Shown one piece after another: positions 45,218 to 56,723 of a DNA stretch of 64,000 nucleotides. The stretch lies in contig NC_089722.1 of NCBI RefSeq assembly GCF_035083965.1, positions 30,616,958-30,680,957 on the forward strand, written 5' to 3'. The stretch is from Branchiostoma lanceolatum. Lineage: Eukaryota > Chordata > Leptocardii > Amphioxiformes > Branchiostomatidae. The number at the start of each line of letters is the position of its first letter. Position 1 is the stretch's first letter. The translations under genes and the position numbers were made by a program. The notes under the pieces were generated by a model. It ran no database searches, had not been told where the DNA came from, and saw nothing but the letters and a program-made list of their open reading frames with translations.

Positions 45218-45478
45218 CGTTGTGACCTTGGGAAAGGCACTTCACAAGACTTTTTCACTCCACTCAGGTGGAAATGAATACCTAGCTTCGGTTGGGGCCG
45301 TTCCTCGGATAGGACGTTAAATGGATGACCACACCACGAGCACGTTAAAGATTAGAACCCGCCACACTTATCGAAAAGAGTATGGTTCCTTCTAGGTGAC
45401 AGTCTGGGCCGGGTTGACCTTGAAAAGGCGATAGTCACCTGTTATGTCAATACTTATACATATATGTATGTAAATAAA
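45122..45478 (+). repeat. tRNA-derived SINE fused to the LRR gene's 3' end
   Basis: Pol III A-box-like TGGCGCAGTGGC (45139-45150) and B-box GGTTCAAATCC (45182-45192), then the SINE body with GGGAAAGGCACTTCACAAGA and the tail with ACTTATCGAAAAGAGTA. It provides the end of the LRR reading frame (VWRLGGAVAGCLAQNPEVLG), the stop at 45215-45217 and probably the AATAAA at 45473-45478. Confidence 0.85.
45473..45478 (+). terminator. Candidate poly(A) signal AATAAA for the LRR gene
   Basis: First AATAAA after the stop codon, about 256 bp downstream, at or near the end of the SINE. Confidence 0.45.
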
Positions 45479-45607
45479 GCATCTAAATTTAAACATAAGA
45501 AAACAGTAAGTTTTAGGTGATGAAGTAGAATTTTATTGTTTTCTTTCAAAAAATGTCAGGAGAGACTTATTTTGAATGACTTTGAAGTCAATATTTGCAT
45601 ATCATTG

Positions 45608-45850
45608 CTAACGAAATAAAAAATGTCATAAATACTCAATATAGCAATGTACTTTTGGATTCACTTTTCTGTCCACAATGTATATGAATAGATCTATTTG
45701 CAAACCTGGCGACTCTGTGACGTCACAATTCAAGATGGCAGCCTCCATACAACCCAACGAAATAGAAAATGTCACAAATACTCAATATAGCAATGTACTT
45801 TCGGATTCACTTTTCTGTCCGCAATGTATATGAATAATTTTATTTGCAAT
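45608..45850. repeat. Imperfect ~148-bp tandem duplication
   Basis: Copies start at about 45610 and 45758 (AACGAAATARAAAATGTCA) and both run through CTCAATATAGCAATGTACTT to TATATGAATA. A fragment of the dispersed 285-bp repeat (GTGACGTCACAATTCAAGAT) lies between them. Confidence 0.75.
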
Positions 45851-46239
45851 CCTAGAAACTTTATGCCATGGCAAAATTTTCAATGAGGCACAGCTGACAT
45901 GTAAATAAAGTCTTGTCATCATTGAAGCTGAATATGTCTTGTTGTATATTTTACCTATTTATGCTAAAATACAATCTTTATCATCCACAATTGGACATTT
46001 GTTATCATAATAAATTTAGTTCTTATTGTCAAAAACCTTGAAAAATGACTTTTGAAAGAAAGAAAAAAAAGAAGGTAAGACATATAACGTTGATGATGAA
46101 AGAAAGTAAAGAGACGTAAAAATGAGGCTGTATTCCATTCCCCCGTACGAGCCTTTCTGTCATAGCATTATCTTAAATATATTAGTGAAAAATTTCCATG
46201 TTACTTATAATTCCATAAAGAGAATTCAAACTCCAACTG

Positions 46240-46330
46240 GATAAGAATTCGGAGATTTATTTCCGTACGTTTCGAGTGACATTCATCACTCTTCTTCAGC
46301 GTCACTAAAAACGTGACTCGGTAGCTATTT
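46240..46330 (-). repeat. Repeat fragment with a hammerhead-like core
   Basis: The minus strand at 46264-46300 reads CTGAAGAAGAGTGATGAATG followed by TCACTCGAAACGTACGG, then AAATAAATC. Same design as 9321-9356 and 26593-26629, with different stem sequence. Confidence 0.55.
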
Positions 46331-46402
46331 CAGGTTTGGATACCAGTGTATGGCTGAGAAGATAGCCGGCTAGTTTCTATCAGACTGACTAAGGCGGCTA
46401 TA

Positions 46403-46665
46403 CACCCCGACCAATCGAACCACGTGAATCGCATTGAAACTCAGATTCGTATCAGCCATTTCCTGACAAATCGCTTTCTAACTTGCGTTAACGAAAATTG
46501 TCAATCTGAAAACGTCTTTTGGAAGCTGACACCTTCCACCATCTCACTGGCGAGTTTGTTTGGTCAGATGTAGTCGTTAACGCAAGTTAGAAAGCGATTT
46601 GTCAGGAAATGGCTGATACGAATCTGAGTTTCAATGCGATTCACGTGGTTCGATTGGTAGGGGTG
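46403..46665. mobile_element. Foldback MITE (CACCCCGACCAATCG ends), copy 1
   Basis: About 100-bp arms beginning CACCCCGACCAATCGAACC and containing CGACAAATCGCTTTCTAA-type words pair with the right end. The flanks both read CTATA, a 5-bp candidate target duplication. A second copy with an extra nested hairpin is at 49235-49656. Confidence 0.75.
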
Positions 46666-46886
46666 CTATAGGGAGAATAATTATCAGGAGAGTTTGGCCA
46701 CCATAGGGTTTCATTTTATCATTCCGAGGGGGAACTGTGTTAACCATCCCGTGGACTGACTCTCATGGCAAATTATTGAACTTTTTTTGCCGAATTCTAC
46801 GATCTGTACCCCCATAGAAAGGCCTGGTGGAGGCTAATAGCTGGCTATGGGAGCCCCATTAGCCCCACCCCACACAGCGACAGCCG

Positions 46887-49800
46887 CTATGAGCTGGAGA
46901 GAGTGAAGTCATCGTCACTGGTGCTCAAGGGACACTTTTCCTCCGCCCAGGCTATCACGGCGTCGTACTTGCCGTCTGCGATTGAAAGAAATAACATGTT
47001 TTAAAACTAGGCCAGGCAACTTGTTAGTAGCCTCTACCAGGCTCCGTGGATCGATGGAAAATTGATAATAGAAATTGGCCAAATAGAGGGAATAGTATGC
47101 TTAGGCAGTGACCCTCTCTCCATAGCCGACTCCCTTAGCATACTATTCTCTCTATTCCTCTATTTGGCCAATTTCTACTATTTTTCCAGCGATTCACGGA
47201 GTCTGGTAGAGGCTAACTTGTTAGCACGTCTACAGGGCTGCATTCACAAGGTGTGTGTGTGGGGGGGGGGGGCAGAAAGAGGGGACGCCCATCCATCGTG
47301 ACGATCTTGTTAGAACCACAGCAGAAGACAAGACAGAGCCCAAAAATTGTATAAGATACATCGTATTGCAACTTCTATCATTATATCATTACTTTTTAAC
47401 AAAATTCTACGAACCTATTCTACTCTGCACTTTACAAGGTCGACTATCGGTACTATGTGTAGCACGAGATGAGATCATACTATTTCTTTTGTGAAATTTT
47501 TTAACACTTATCAGATGGTTTCTTATGTACTTAACTACAATGAAGAATTATTATGATTTGAAGAAGGGAGAATGATTTTAAAAGGGTCTGATATCATATT
47601 CCTTCAGATGTTACGTACTGACTGAAACTCTTTTGAAAAGAAAATACCAACACACTCAGTTCTAAAAGGTCAAGGATGACCATGTTTTAAGTTGAGAATA
47701 CCAATTCGTCCCAATGCGTTTCCGTCTTAATCTTCTGTACCGTGGCCCACAAGAACAAATTTGCGTCGAAAGTTGTCATTGTGGGCCACGGTACTCCTTG
47801 ACTACCGGAGTAATTCATACGACATACCTCCTATGTACTCCAGGATAACAGGAATATCCTCGGGTCCACAGTTGGGATTCGATGCTGCGATATTGACCAC
47901 AACAGTCTCCATATCTGAATACATACTGTAAGAAAGGTATTTATAATAACCATAACCAACATGAAATACTCAGCGATACGAATGTAATCTACTAGGCACT
48001 GAACAGGACTACTTCATGAGAATTTCAAATACACATGCCATACAAAAAGGCTGAACTGAGGCACTTTTTATGGTTTTCTTTGTAAGAATAAATCAATGAG
48101 CGGGTTTCACATTAATTGTATTGAAATTTTTCCAAACAGCTCCTTATTACATATACAATAGTATTTCATAAATAGAAGATACAACAACAACGATGATGTA
48201 AGCTGAGAATGATATGAATATGAATATTAACATCTAGGTGGACAACATTTTCCTTTGATATTTGATTATTAGTATTTGATGATTAATATTTTGTTCAATT
48301 TTTTTATTTCTTCACATTATTGATTAGCATTGATCATATTAGCGTACCTTATTATGTTTAATACCTTAAAATTCATTTTGTATTTCCTCGTATCTGTTCA
48401 TCGCTATTAGGATTTATGGTATAAGTTCAACTTATTTTCTATCGTTAATTTTGTTTAGTTTTGAGTCATGTACAATATGATATAATTCCTATTGTTAAGT
48501 TTCGAGGGGAGGCCCACGAAAAGCCACCTAGGCTTCTGCACCCCCCCCCGCATTTTTTTGCCCTGTATTTCTTTGTTTTAAAATACTTGTACATATGCGA
48601 AAAAAATAAACAATAAACTAGCAAAACAGCCAGCAACCTGAGCATACAACTTTGTTTTGGCCACTGTGCCGGAAGGCAAAACCCAGACGACGCTGGATAA
48701 ACTACATGTACATAAATGACTCCCCATGAGAGCGCTACGAGACATGTCGACAGCATTACTCGAGCTCCGCCGTGAAAAGACAATTGCAATACCCCGGCAA
48801 CACCACGCGGCTAGCTAGGGTCACATTTCCTAACCGGGGCCCGGCCGGGCTGTTTGCGGAAACGAAAAATCAAAAAGTTGTATGTCCATGAATTTGCACA
48901 AGGTATGCTCTTAAATAATTTTGGGTACGTTTTGTGTTTTTGTCTTTTATATCATACTTTACGTTCCCAAAGACTGCCCGGCCGGGCCCCGGATTGGAAA
49001 TGTGACCCTAGCAGTACAAGCGGAAGAAAAACACTAAACAAAAGCAAGTAAGAGAAAAGACCTGCAGAAGTCTTCCTCCATCCCTGTCTCCTGCAGTCCG
49101 GTGATGAAGTCCACGAATTCCAGTATCTCCTGCCGCATGTCTACGCCCAGGGACTGCACGCACTGCTCAATATTACTCTCGCTGCTCTCAGTGGCACGTC
49201 TTGCGCGGGTCCCTGATACACGGCATGCACAAACCACCCCGACCAATCGATCGCATTGAAACTCAGATTCGAATTAGCCATAACCCGACAAATCGCTTTC
49301 TAAATCTGACAAAACAAACTCGCCAGTGAGATGCTGGAAGGTGTCAGCTTTCAAATGATGTTTTCAGATTGACAATTTTGGCACTTTGGAAGTGATTGAA
49401 CGTGCCCGCGATTTAACGTTTAGAAAAAAAAAAGATTCTACTACTTTTCTTTGAACGTTAAATCGCGGGCACGTTCAATCACTTCCAAAGTGCCAACATT
49501 TTCAATCTGAAAACATCATTTAAAAGCTGACACCTTCCAGCATCTCACTGGCGAGTTTGTTTTGTCAGATTTAGTCGTTAACGTAACTTAGAAAGCGATT
49601 TGTCGGGTCATGGCTGATTTGACTCTGAGTTTCAATGCGATCGATTGGTCGGGGTGCAAATATAATATCAGAGATGCCTATTAAGCACCGGCAGGAATTT
49701 TATGAAGCTCGTACGAATGTTGTGATGAACGCCCAAATCACTATGGAAAACGTACATACTGTATACTTCCCATCATCCACGGGGGAGGGGGCACTACTTG

Positions 49801-50349
49801 GGTACTGGCTTGTAAATTGTTCATTTATTCGTTAATCTGTGATGACTTTTATAAAATTCGCTATAACAAGGTGAACCATTTTCGAACTTGGCCTTCCTTT
49901 GCACAACCACTACACACCTACCAAAAATCATAAAGATTCATCAAAAAGGTTCCTTGAGTTATGCTCTTGACATACATACAGACCCACCCAACAGCTGGCT
50001 CATCCGAAAACATAATCTTCTCGGCGAAGATAATAATGTGATCGCTTAGAAAATAACATCTGAAGGAAAATAAAAACCTTACTGCAGTGGGTGGTAGGGT
50101 CCATAATTGTCTTCAGGTACATGCTACCTTGTGAGTCCGGGTAGTTGATGGAAGGGTACCCCATTACCGAACAGGCACTGTGAAAAAAGGAAACTAGAGT
50201 TCCACGACCTCATATCGGTTGATATTATGTTAATCAAATTTATTGACGTCCATGTGTTTGAGTTGCAGATTTATGAAATTCCAAATTACCAAAATCCATG
50301 ACGATCCATCCATACCTTCCTGAGTTATGCTGTTAAACCGCAAATAAAT

Positions 50350-50387
<38 letters not shown>

Positions 50388-50410
50388 GCACACACACATA
50401 CAAATACACA

Positions 50411-50443
<33 letters not shown>

Positions 50444-53400
50444 ACACACACACACACACAAACAAACACAAAACACATATACACACACACGCACACAGAC
50501 TCTGCCAAAAACATCGCCTTCTTTCTTGCCATTAGGTAATAACCTACCCATTTGATAGACGGGCATGGCCGCAGAGGTCACATTGCCCCCTGTTCCTGGA
50601 GAAAGTGTCCCAGTTCGGACAGCGGTAGGCCGGGAACTGGCACCGCGAGCTGACAGACTCGGTATAGAACTTGTAAGCCCGAAAATGGCTACAGCCAAAT
50701 TTCACTAGAAATAAGAAATGTTGAGAAAGATCAGTGAGTAAACTTCATTATGTTGATAATTCACTGGCTAAAAATGTCCGTTGTACACAGCTAGGAGATA
50801 TTCACCTGCCAACGTTTGTGACCGCATCTGTCCGGCCCACTGCAGCGACACCTAGCTGCAGTCGGAAGTAGAACAAGTCAGTATTGCCCCAAGGAAGGAA
50901 GCAAAAGAACTACGTACCGAAACGCTGGCAGGTGAATTTCTCCACGGAGAAACCGAACGAAGAGACACAAAAAGCATGAGTCTAAAACGAACAAGAAGTT
51001 GAAGCTCTAATACCTCCATGAAATATTTCGATTTTAATAAAGTTCTTGACATAACACAACCATGTCCTTGTAGACATTACATGCTTCATCACCCTTTGGC
51101 CCATGCATGCCATCCCCGGGTTGTCCATGTCCCAACATTCACATTCTGTCGGCCTGTCTAAGAAATTAGGACAGATCAACCTACGCATCCTGCCAGTGCA
51201 GTCTCAACTCAGCCCGGTAACAGACTTGTTTCATGTGCACCGGGAAGAAACTTGAACACACACCAAGGCAAACAAACAAACAACACACACAAACAAACAA
51301 GCAGACCGAAGACAATACCTCCGTATACCTTCGTTTTTACGGAGGTAATATTACCAGAGATAACCATCCAAAAATGCTAACTCAAAGGGACTCACGTATA
51401 CACCCGGGTTGGTGCCATCCTTTGTTAGGATAGAAGTCGACGTGTCCGACTGGCTTCTGATTCCCCAAAAAGAGAGTGTCTGTATGTATGACGTCAACAA
51501 ACATGGCGTCGCTTCTGTCCAGCCTGTCCGCGGCGCATGCGCGTCTGAAGCCCGGCCCAGCTGGGTCTAACCCTACAGGCGGATGCAATGGCGTCAAAAA
51601 ATGTTGATAACCATAGACTAAATATCCAACTAACACTGTCATCGTTCGGACTTACATCTGTGAAAATGTAGCCACTGTAGCAGGCGTTAGCTGTCAGAAA
51701 CTATATCATGACAGTCAGAAAAGTTATCTGAGAAACAAGCAGAAAATTGAATGTAATAAGGAAAAAAAACACACAAAAAACAGAAAAAGCCTGCTGTAGA
51801 CCCCATGAACAATCATGTTCAAAGACATATTCCGGAAGTAACACAAGTTCTTGTACCAAACCTTAGTTTATCACAATGACTCTCGATAGTATCATTGAAG
51901 ACTGAAACATTCTCTAAAGCAGTCCATTACTCAGATATAAACGGTCCATTGCTTTTCGACGATGCCTAACGTCAATGTTTTCAAACTGCAACATGTAGTT
52001 GATCACGAATAAAGAAAGACATGAAAATACCGGATATTCGTGCGAGTTTTAATCCTGTCGACTGTGTAGCCTTCCCGGCAAACCCCGCGGCATGAGCCCC
52101 AATACTATGGCCAATGATATGGACCATGTTCGCAGGTTGTCCCAGATGGCGCACAAACTCTCCAACAATCTGTAAACACGCAAAAAATATGATGAAGAAT
52201 TAATAAAATCACATTAAGAATGGTCAAATAACTGTTGATGGAGCTATGATCAATGGAATGAAATGAAAAAAATGATATGGGCTATTACAGGAAACTAGCA
52301 TATAGGATGGCTAATAAAATGACTACAGGATGATACTTTAAAATTCAAACTTATTACAAATTTAAAGCAAGACTACCCAATATCAAACTGTATACACTAA
52401 AGTAAACAATAGTTCGAAGCTCTCACAACTCCAACTTCCTGTGCGTCATGTTTGATTGTTGCTAATTGAACTAAGATTTTGATTAATTGACACTACGTCT
52501 GTTTCCTTATGACTTCCACATAGACAAACGGACAGACCAAAACAATACATCCCCGTAAATTAGTAGAGTCTTCAAATACTTGGACTATCATTTATTTTTA
52601 ACGACTAGTTCTGCCACCTCTGATCTGCTCTTCCTGTACTTCCTGCCACTCCGGCAAGTTGGGTCATCTTTCCACTCACTCTACTGACAGCGAATTTAAA
52701 TAACTACTTAAAACATCGAAAACATTTGACTGCTACACGCTTAAATATAGCCTGAATTCAATCAAGCCTCTTGTGACCGCTCGCGGCCCTGTAACCACCT
52801 CGCAACCCAAGAGCTTGATGGCTATGGCCGCTAACTCAAGGGAATCCTCCTTTCTAAATGTGGATAATCTATGCAGCCGTCGTCAGCCCACAGAGCTGCC
52901 TGCCCAATCCAGACTCTAGTTGCTAAGGATCTATTGCTGTTGCTATCCAGTGATTGACAGCTGCAGATGTCTGATCTGCAGGTGGTAGGAAGAGAGTTTC
53001 ACAGGCCGTTTCTCTGTACTGTGGACATTTTTCGGCAGTCAAGTCTTTTCTTGTTGGATTTTCAAACTTGGTTTTTGATGTGGGAGAAACTGACATTGTC
53101 TGCCTCTAAAGGAACAAATAAACTAAGTAGGTTTAAAATCCCTTTAAACCGGCTTGGATACATTTCATTTCTCACCCTCCCAATATCTGGATCTCATTTC
53201 CCATCCCTTCCTCCCTGTGTGACAGCTAACAGACAGGATAACAAGGTGGTTTCTATGGCAATGGGAGCCTAGCTGAGATCCTGCCCTATGATTGGTGTTA
53301 CCATTTTTGATAACAGCTCTCCTGGCTTAGAACAACCAGAGCACAAACTCCGCGGGGTGGGGAGAGAAACCCCCGGACAGCTGGAGTTTGCGTTATACAG

Positions 53401-55748
53401 ACTAGCTTAAATAAGACGAGTGCGGAGTCTATGACATCTTAAGCGTGTAGCAGTCAAAGGTTTTACACTGCAGTTGTCACAAAATGCCGTTTGCGTCTTT
53501 TCGTTTTGAAAATCTGCTCACTTTTCCAACCGTTCGGCAGTTCCTCTTGGTCTGCAGATAAGACGTTCTGGCGCCTTCCCGCCAGTCCACAGCAAATACG
53601 TTCAGATCCTCCTGTCAAGAGTGAAATGTCGGAAAATATCACGAAAACTTTGTAATATTACGTTGTCTCCAGAATTCGTCCCTCCGTCCCGGGATAAATA
53701 TTTACCTGTTGGGTCGGACAAAAATAGCCCCACTCTGTCAAAAAACCACAACACCTGAACATAAGCTTAAAATGACATATTAACAACAATATCAGCTCCC
53801 GAACAATGAGTGGGACAGAAAAAAAGTAAAGCTGGAGACAGCCCTACGTTTGCTATACAATATGAATAACGGTTCCGTCCCTGATGTGTCGCCAAAAAGT
53901 TAGTTGCTAACCGTATCAATGGAAATCAAAATAGACAACATGCAGGGCTATCACAGATTGGTTGATTGATATATTGATTTACTTATCGATTGCTTGCTTG
54001 ATTGGTTGGTTCGTTGATTGATTGATTAGTTAATTGGTTGATTGATTGATTGATTGGTTGATCTGTTGGTTGAAATAAAGCTGACTTACCGCTTCCAGCA
54101 GTGCATTGACCATATCCACAACCCAACCGGCATCGCCCTTACTCCCGAAACCGTGGATGATAAATTTGGTTGGGTGGTTGCTGCTGTAGGTGGTGCCGCT
54201 CACGCCAGGTTTGTTGGCCTCCAGGACTTCCGGGATTCCCAAGGTTTGACGCGTGTGGAGGAAGTACTTGACGTCCACAGGTCTGTTGAAAACGAAGCGC
54301 CTCGTCCGCTCTTGACCTTCGTGCAATGACAGCGCCTCGCCTAGAGTAATCATGCAGTACAATCATGTGAAAAGGAAAAGACACTAAGCTGGTGTTACTT
54401 GTAAATAAAAACAAATTCGCATCGTGATCGCTCAAAATCAATGTATGATATAGTGCTGCGATGTTGTAATATCAATGAAAAGACAATAAGGCTATAATAC
54501 ACTGAGCATTATGAGGCAGACGAAGAGAGGACACCGTCCAGATTAATTTTGGACTAAACAGAGCACTTTGGACAAATGCTTCTAATCTCTTACAGCCTAT
54601 ACTTACTGTACCCAAATAACAAACTTGGCATTTTGTAAAAAGCCTCCATATCACAGTAGAGATCGTAATGACCCACAGCGGGAGTCGCCACGCGTCGTTC
54701 AAATCGAACAATCTTCAGATTAATCTTGAAAATCGCAAGATTTTTTTGAAAATCTCAAGATTTTTTGGAAAATCACAAGATTTTTTTGAAAATTTAATGA
54801 TCGTTTGTACCACTTGTTTCAAACAATCTCTAGATTCCTTCAAACAGTTTGAAACAATCTTGAGATGTTTCAACCAATTTGACAATCTGTTTGATACAAT
54901 TTCAAGATTATTTGAAACAATCACAATATTCGCCAAAAATGCTTACTCCATCACAATCTCAATATTGTTTGAAACAATCTCAATATTGTTTGATATAATC
55001 TCATGATTATTTGAAACAATCTCAAGAAAATTTGAAACAGTCTCAATATTATTTGAAAACAATCAAGATTGATAAAAGTTCATTCATTCATTCATTCATT
55101 CATCCATCCATCCATCCATCCATCCATCCATTCATTCATTCACTCAAATATCACGTGTGAATTTCCCAGGGGGTGGCCACTGCTATTTCGGGGGTCTTCC
55201 GTTCTATTGTTACAGTGGAGGTGTTTTCCCAGTCGGGACGGTCCCCAAAGTGTCATGTTGCACGTGCCAGACGTGACGTCATTCTTCTCTAGACCAACCT
55301 CGTGACCAGTGTCATATGCGCTATGACTGCATGCTCTGGGTTCGAGATTGTTTCGTACCCGGAAGTAAGGCCGGTAGTTACCAAGAAGCTGAACCTTACT
55401 ACCAAGAAGTGCAACTTGTCGTATGATGTTTCGACCATTTCGTTAACGTTTGTACAGTCTTCCTTAAACAGACAACACCTTCTACATTGTCATATGCCGT
55501 GTTCCCAATGGATAAAAAGGTGATTTTTTATTTATTTTCCGTACTGAAATTTTGACGGCTGAAGAAGTCTGGCATGAAGTACTATAATCAGGTATATGTG
55601 CTCTATTGCCTAACAACATATACTTGCACGAGAGACGTAATTAACGTTAATATTAGACATTACCTCCAACCCATGTCCTCTCTAGCCAGCTGAGGACGTA
55701 CATGTTCCACGCTTTATGTGTTGATAGTTCACAGCCGTCACTAAACAT
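46887..55748 (-). CDS. Pancreatic-lipase-family lipase lacking a PLAT domain (10 exons, 443 aa)
   Basis: Exons from 5' to 3': 55664-55748, 54090-54340, 53522-53611, 52031-52169, 51396-51572, 50548-50704, 50083-50177, 49062-49212, 47828-47925, 46887-46975. All phases fit and the 1332-nt frame closes exactly. The alpha/beta-hydrolase fold is clear: [10 protein letters not shown] (oxyanion strand), [13 protein letters not shown], the nucleophile elbow [13 protein letters not shown] (S164), LDPAGPGF (D191), [11 protein letters not shown], and CSHFRAY (H254), giving a full Ser-Asp-His triad. It should hydrolyse acylglycerol or phospholipid esters. The lid region is short, since QPGC joins almost directly to the His exon, as in small-lid relatives. 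The last three exons encode ~110 residues, probably helical and Cys-containing, in place of the usual beta-sandwich PLAT domain. Exon 1 gives no convincing signal peptide, so a different first exon may exist. Divergent from the gene at 56724. Confidence 0.88.
47028..47215. mobile_element. 188-bp foldback MITE with 9-bp target duplication (TAGCCTCTACCAG ends)
   Basis: Arms TAGCCTCTACCAG and its complement extend inward through TTGGCCAAATAGAGG. The flanks are identical, ACTTGTTAG at 47019-47027 and 47216-47224. In the last intron of the lipase gene, about 44 bp upstream of the exon 10 acceptor. Confidence 0.85.
48815..49011. mobile_element. Foldback MITE with CTAGGGTCACATTTCC ends
   Basis: About 36-bp arms including GGGGCCCGGCCGGGC pair across an AT-rich middle. 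It ends about 50 bp from lipase exon 8 (49062-49212). Confidence 0.7.
49235..49656. mobile_element. Foldback MITE (CACCCCGACCAATCG ends), copy 2 with a nested hairpin
   Basis: Outer arms match copy 1 at 46403-46665. In the middle, a second ~60-bp pair of arms (CACTTTGGAAGTGATTGAAC to CGCGATTTAACGTT and complement) surrounds an A-rich loop. CAAA flanks both sides approximately. It begins 22 bp upstream of the acceptor of lipase exon 8 (upper edge 49212). Confidence 0.75.
50355..50480. repeat. (CA)n microsatellite with a CG block
   Basis: CA repeats with an alternating CG tract at 50427-50440, directly after a short retroelement-tail-like sequence (CCAAAATCCATGACGATCCA). In the lipase intron between 50178 and 50547. 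Confidence 0.95.
52713..53465. mobile_element. ~750-bp element with TTGACTGCTACACGCTTAA inverted ends
   Basis: AAAACATTTGACTGCTACAC continuing to GCTTAA at the left is matched by TTAAGCGTGTAGCAGTCAAA at the right. No transposase or target duplication was identified. It lies in the lipase intron between exons 3 and 4. Confidence 0.6.
54700..55075. repeat. Degenerate AT-rich tandem repeat (GAAACAATCTCAA-like)
   Basis: Successive imperfect units built from TTTGAAACAATCTCAAGATT, without strict period, in lipase intron 1. The Ile/Phe-rich open frame is an artefact. An (ATTC/ATCC)n microsatellite follows at 55079-55143. Confidence 0.8.
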
Positions 55749-56723
55749 TGTTCTTAAAACGCGGTTACCGTATACATGTATGTACCATTCTCTGACCACT
55801 TTGGGCTATTGAAAACTCTTAACAGTACTAGTGTAGCTATAAGACTGAGGAATGGATTTTAATGGATATAAAAATATTGTAATGTAGGTATATTACCATG
55901 CATGTAAATATGAGTCACGAAAACGTGATCACGAAAACGGGATTCTTTGAAAGGTGATTTCCCAATGTAATCTTAGCCAGGTAGCCGTGTCATGGGGAAC
56001 TCCCCCACTCTCTCTACGGTGGTGGAAGTGTTGCCCGCCCGCCCAGTTCATTAGTGCACGCCGGGGAATGTTTTTACGGGGTTGGTTACAATTTCCTCGC
56101 AACGTGGTGTCAGTAACAAGACTGGCAGGCTGAAAGATCGGCTGTCAGCTTTAGCACTGGGGCCTTACGTCGGCCTGTACAGAATGGTTACTAGCCTATC
56201 TAATCTGAACAACTCAAAACGCTACAGGTGTTTGTAGTTCCGGCTTCACTTCCTTCTTGACACTCTACATGGCAGACGTTACAGTGGACATGCACGGCGG
56301 AGGCCAAAAATGGGAATAGCTTTCCTTAAAAATTTTGACCCAATCTGGAGACTTTTATGTTGAGAAAGAACAGGTAGGGTCTAAGCTTTCCTATTTTGGT
56401 CAGAATTTGTTGAGTTCACCAGATTAGTTGGCGTAAGAACATATGTGAGTAGTTTGGTCAGGCCTGCCCTGAGCGGATGAATACAGGCGAAATCTGGGTC
56501 AAATGTAAGGTTTGTTTACTTCCGGGATCTGTACTCGTCGTTCGAGCTGGATAAGAGCCTGTTTACTTTGCATAGTTATCAAGTATACCCTTGTGGCTAT
56601 GTGGTGCAGAATGATTGTTGAGATTGAACTTAGGGTATTCTCCAGTGAGAAGGTTCCACTGTAACAACTGCCCCGGTTCCTCAAGGCTGAAGACGGGAAA
56701 ACAACCCCCAAGTCTGGTCTGAC
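55749..56723. promoter_or_regulatory. ~1-kb divergent spacer between the lipase and the next gene
   Basis: The lipase reads left from 55748 and the next gene right from 56724, so both promoters probably lie here. I could not identify TATA boxes or defined sites. The right part (56333-56637) is a dispersed repeat that ends 86 bp before the downstream gene's ATG. Confidence 0.4.
56333..56637. repeat. Dispersed ~300-bp repeat, copy 2 of 2
   Basis: Second copy of the repeat at 24729-25022, placed immediately upstream of the divergent + strand gene. Confidence 0.75.

Noticed and set aside
50982..51157. Possible extra lipase exon (Cys-rich open frame on the minus strand)
   Set aside because: It can join the preceding exon in phase, but no donor in it matches the phase of the next exon. 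The flanking exons join each other perfectly and give the family's QPGC...CSHFRAY order.
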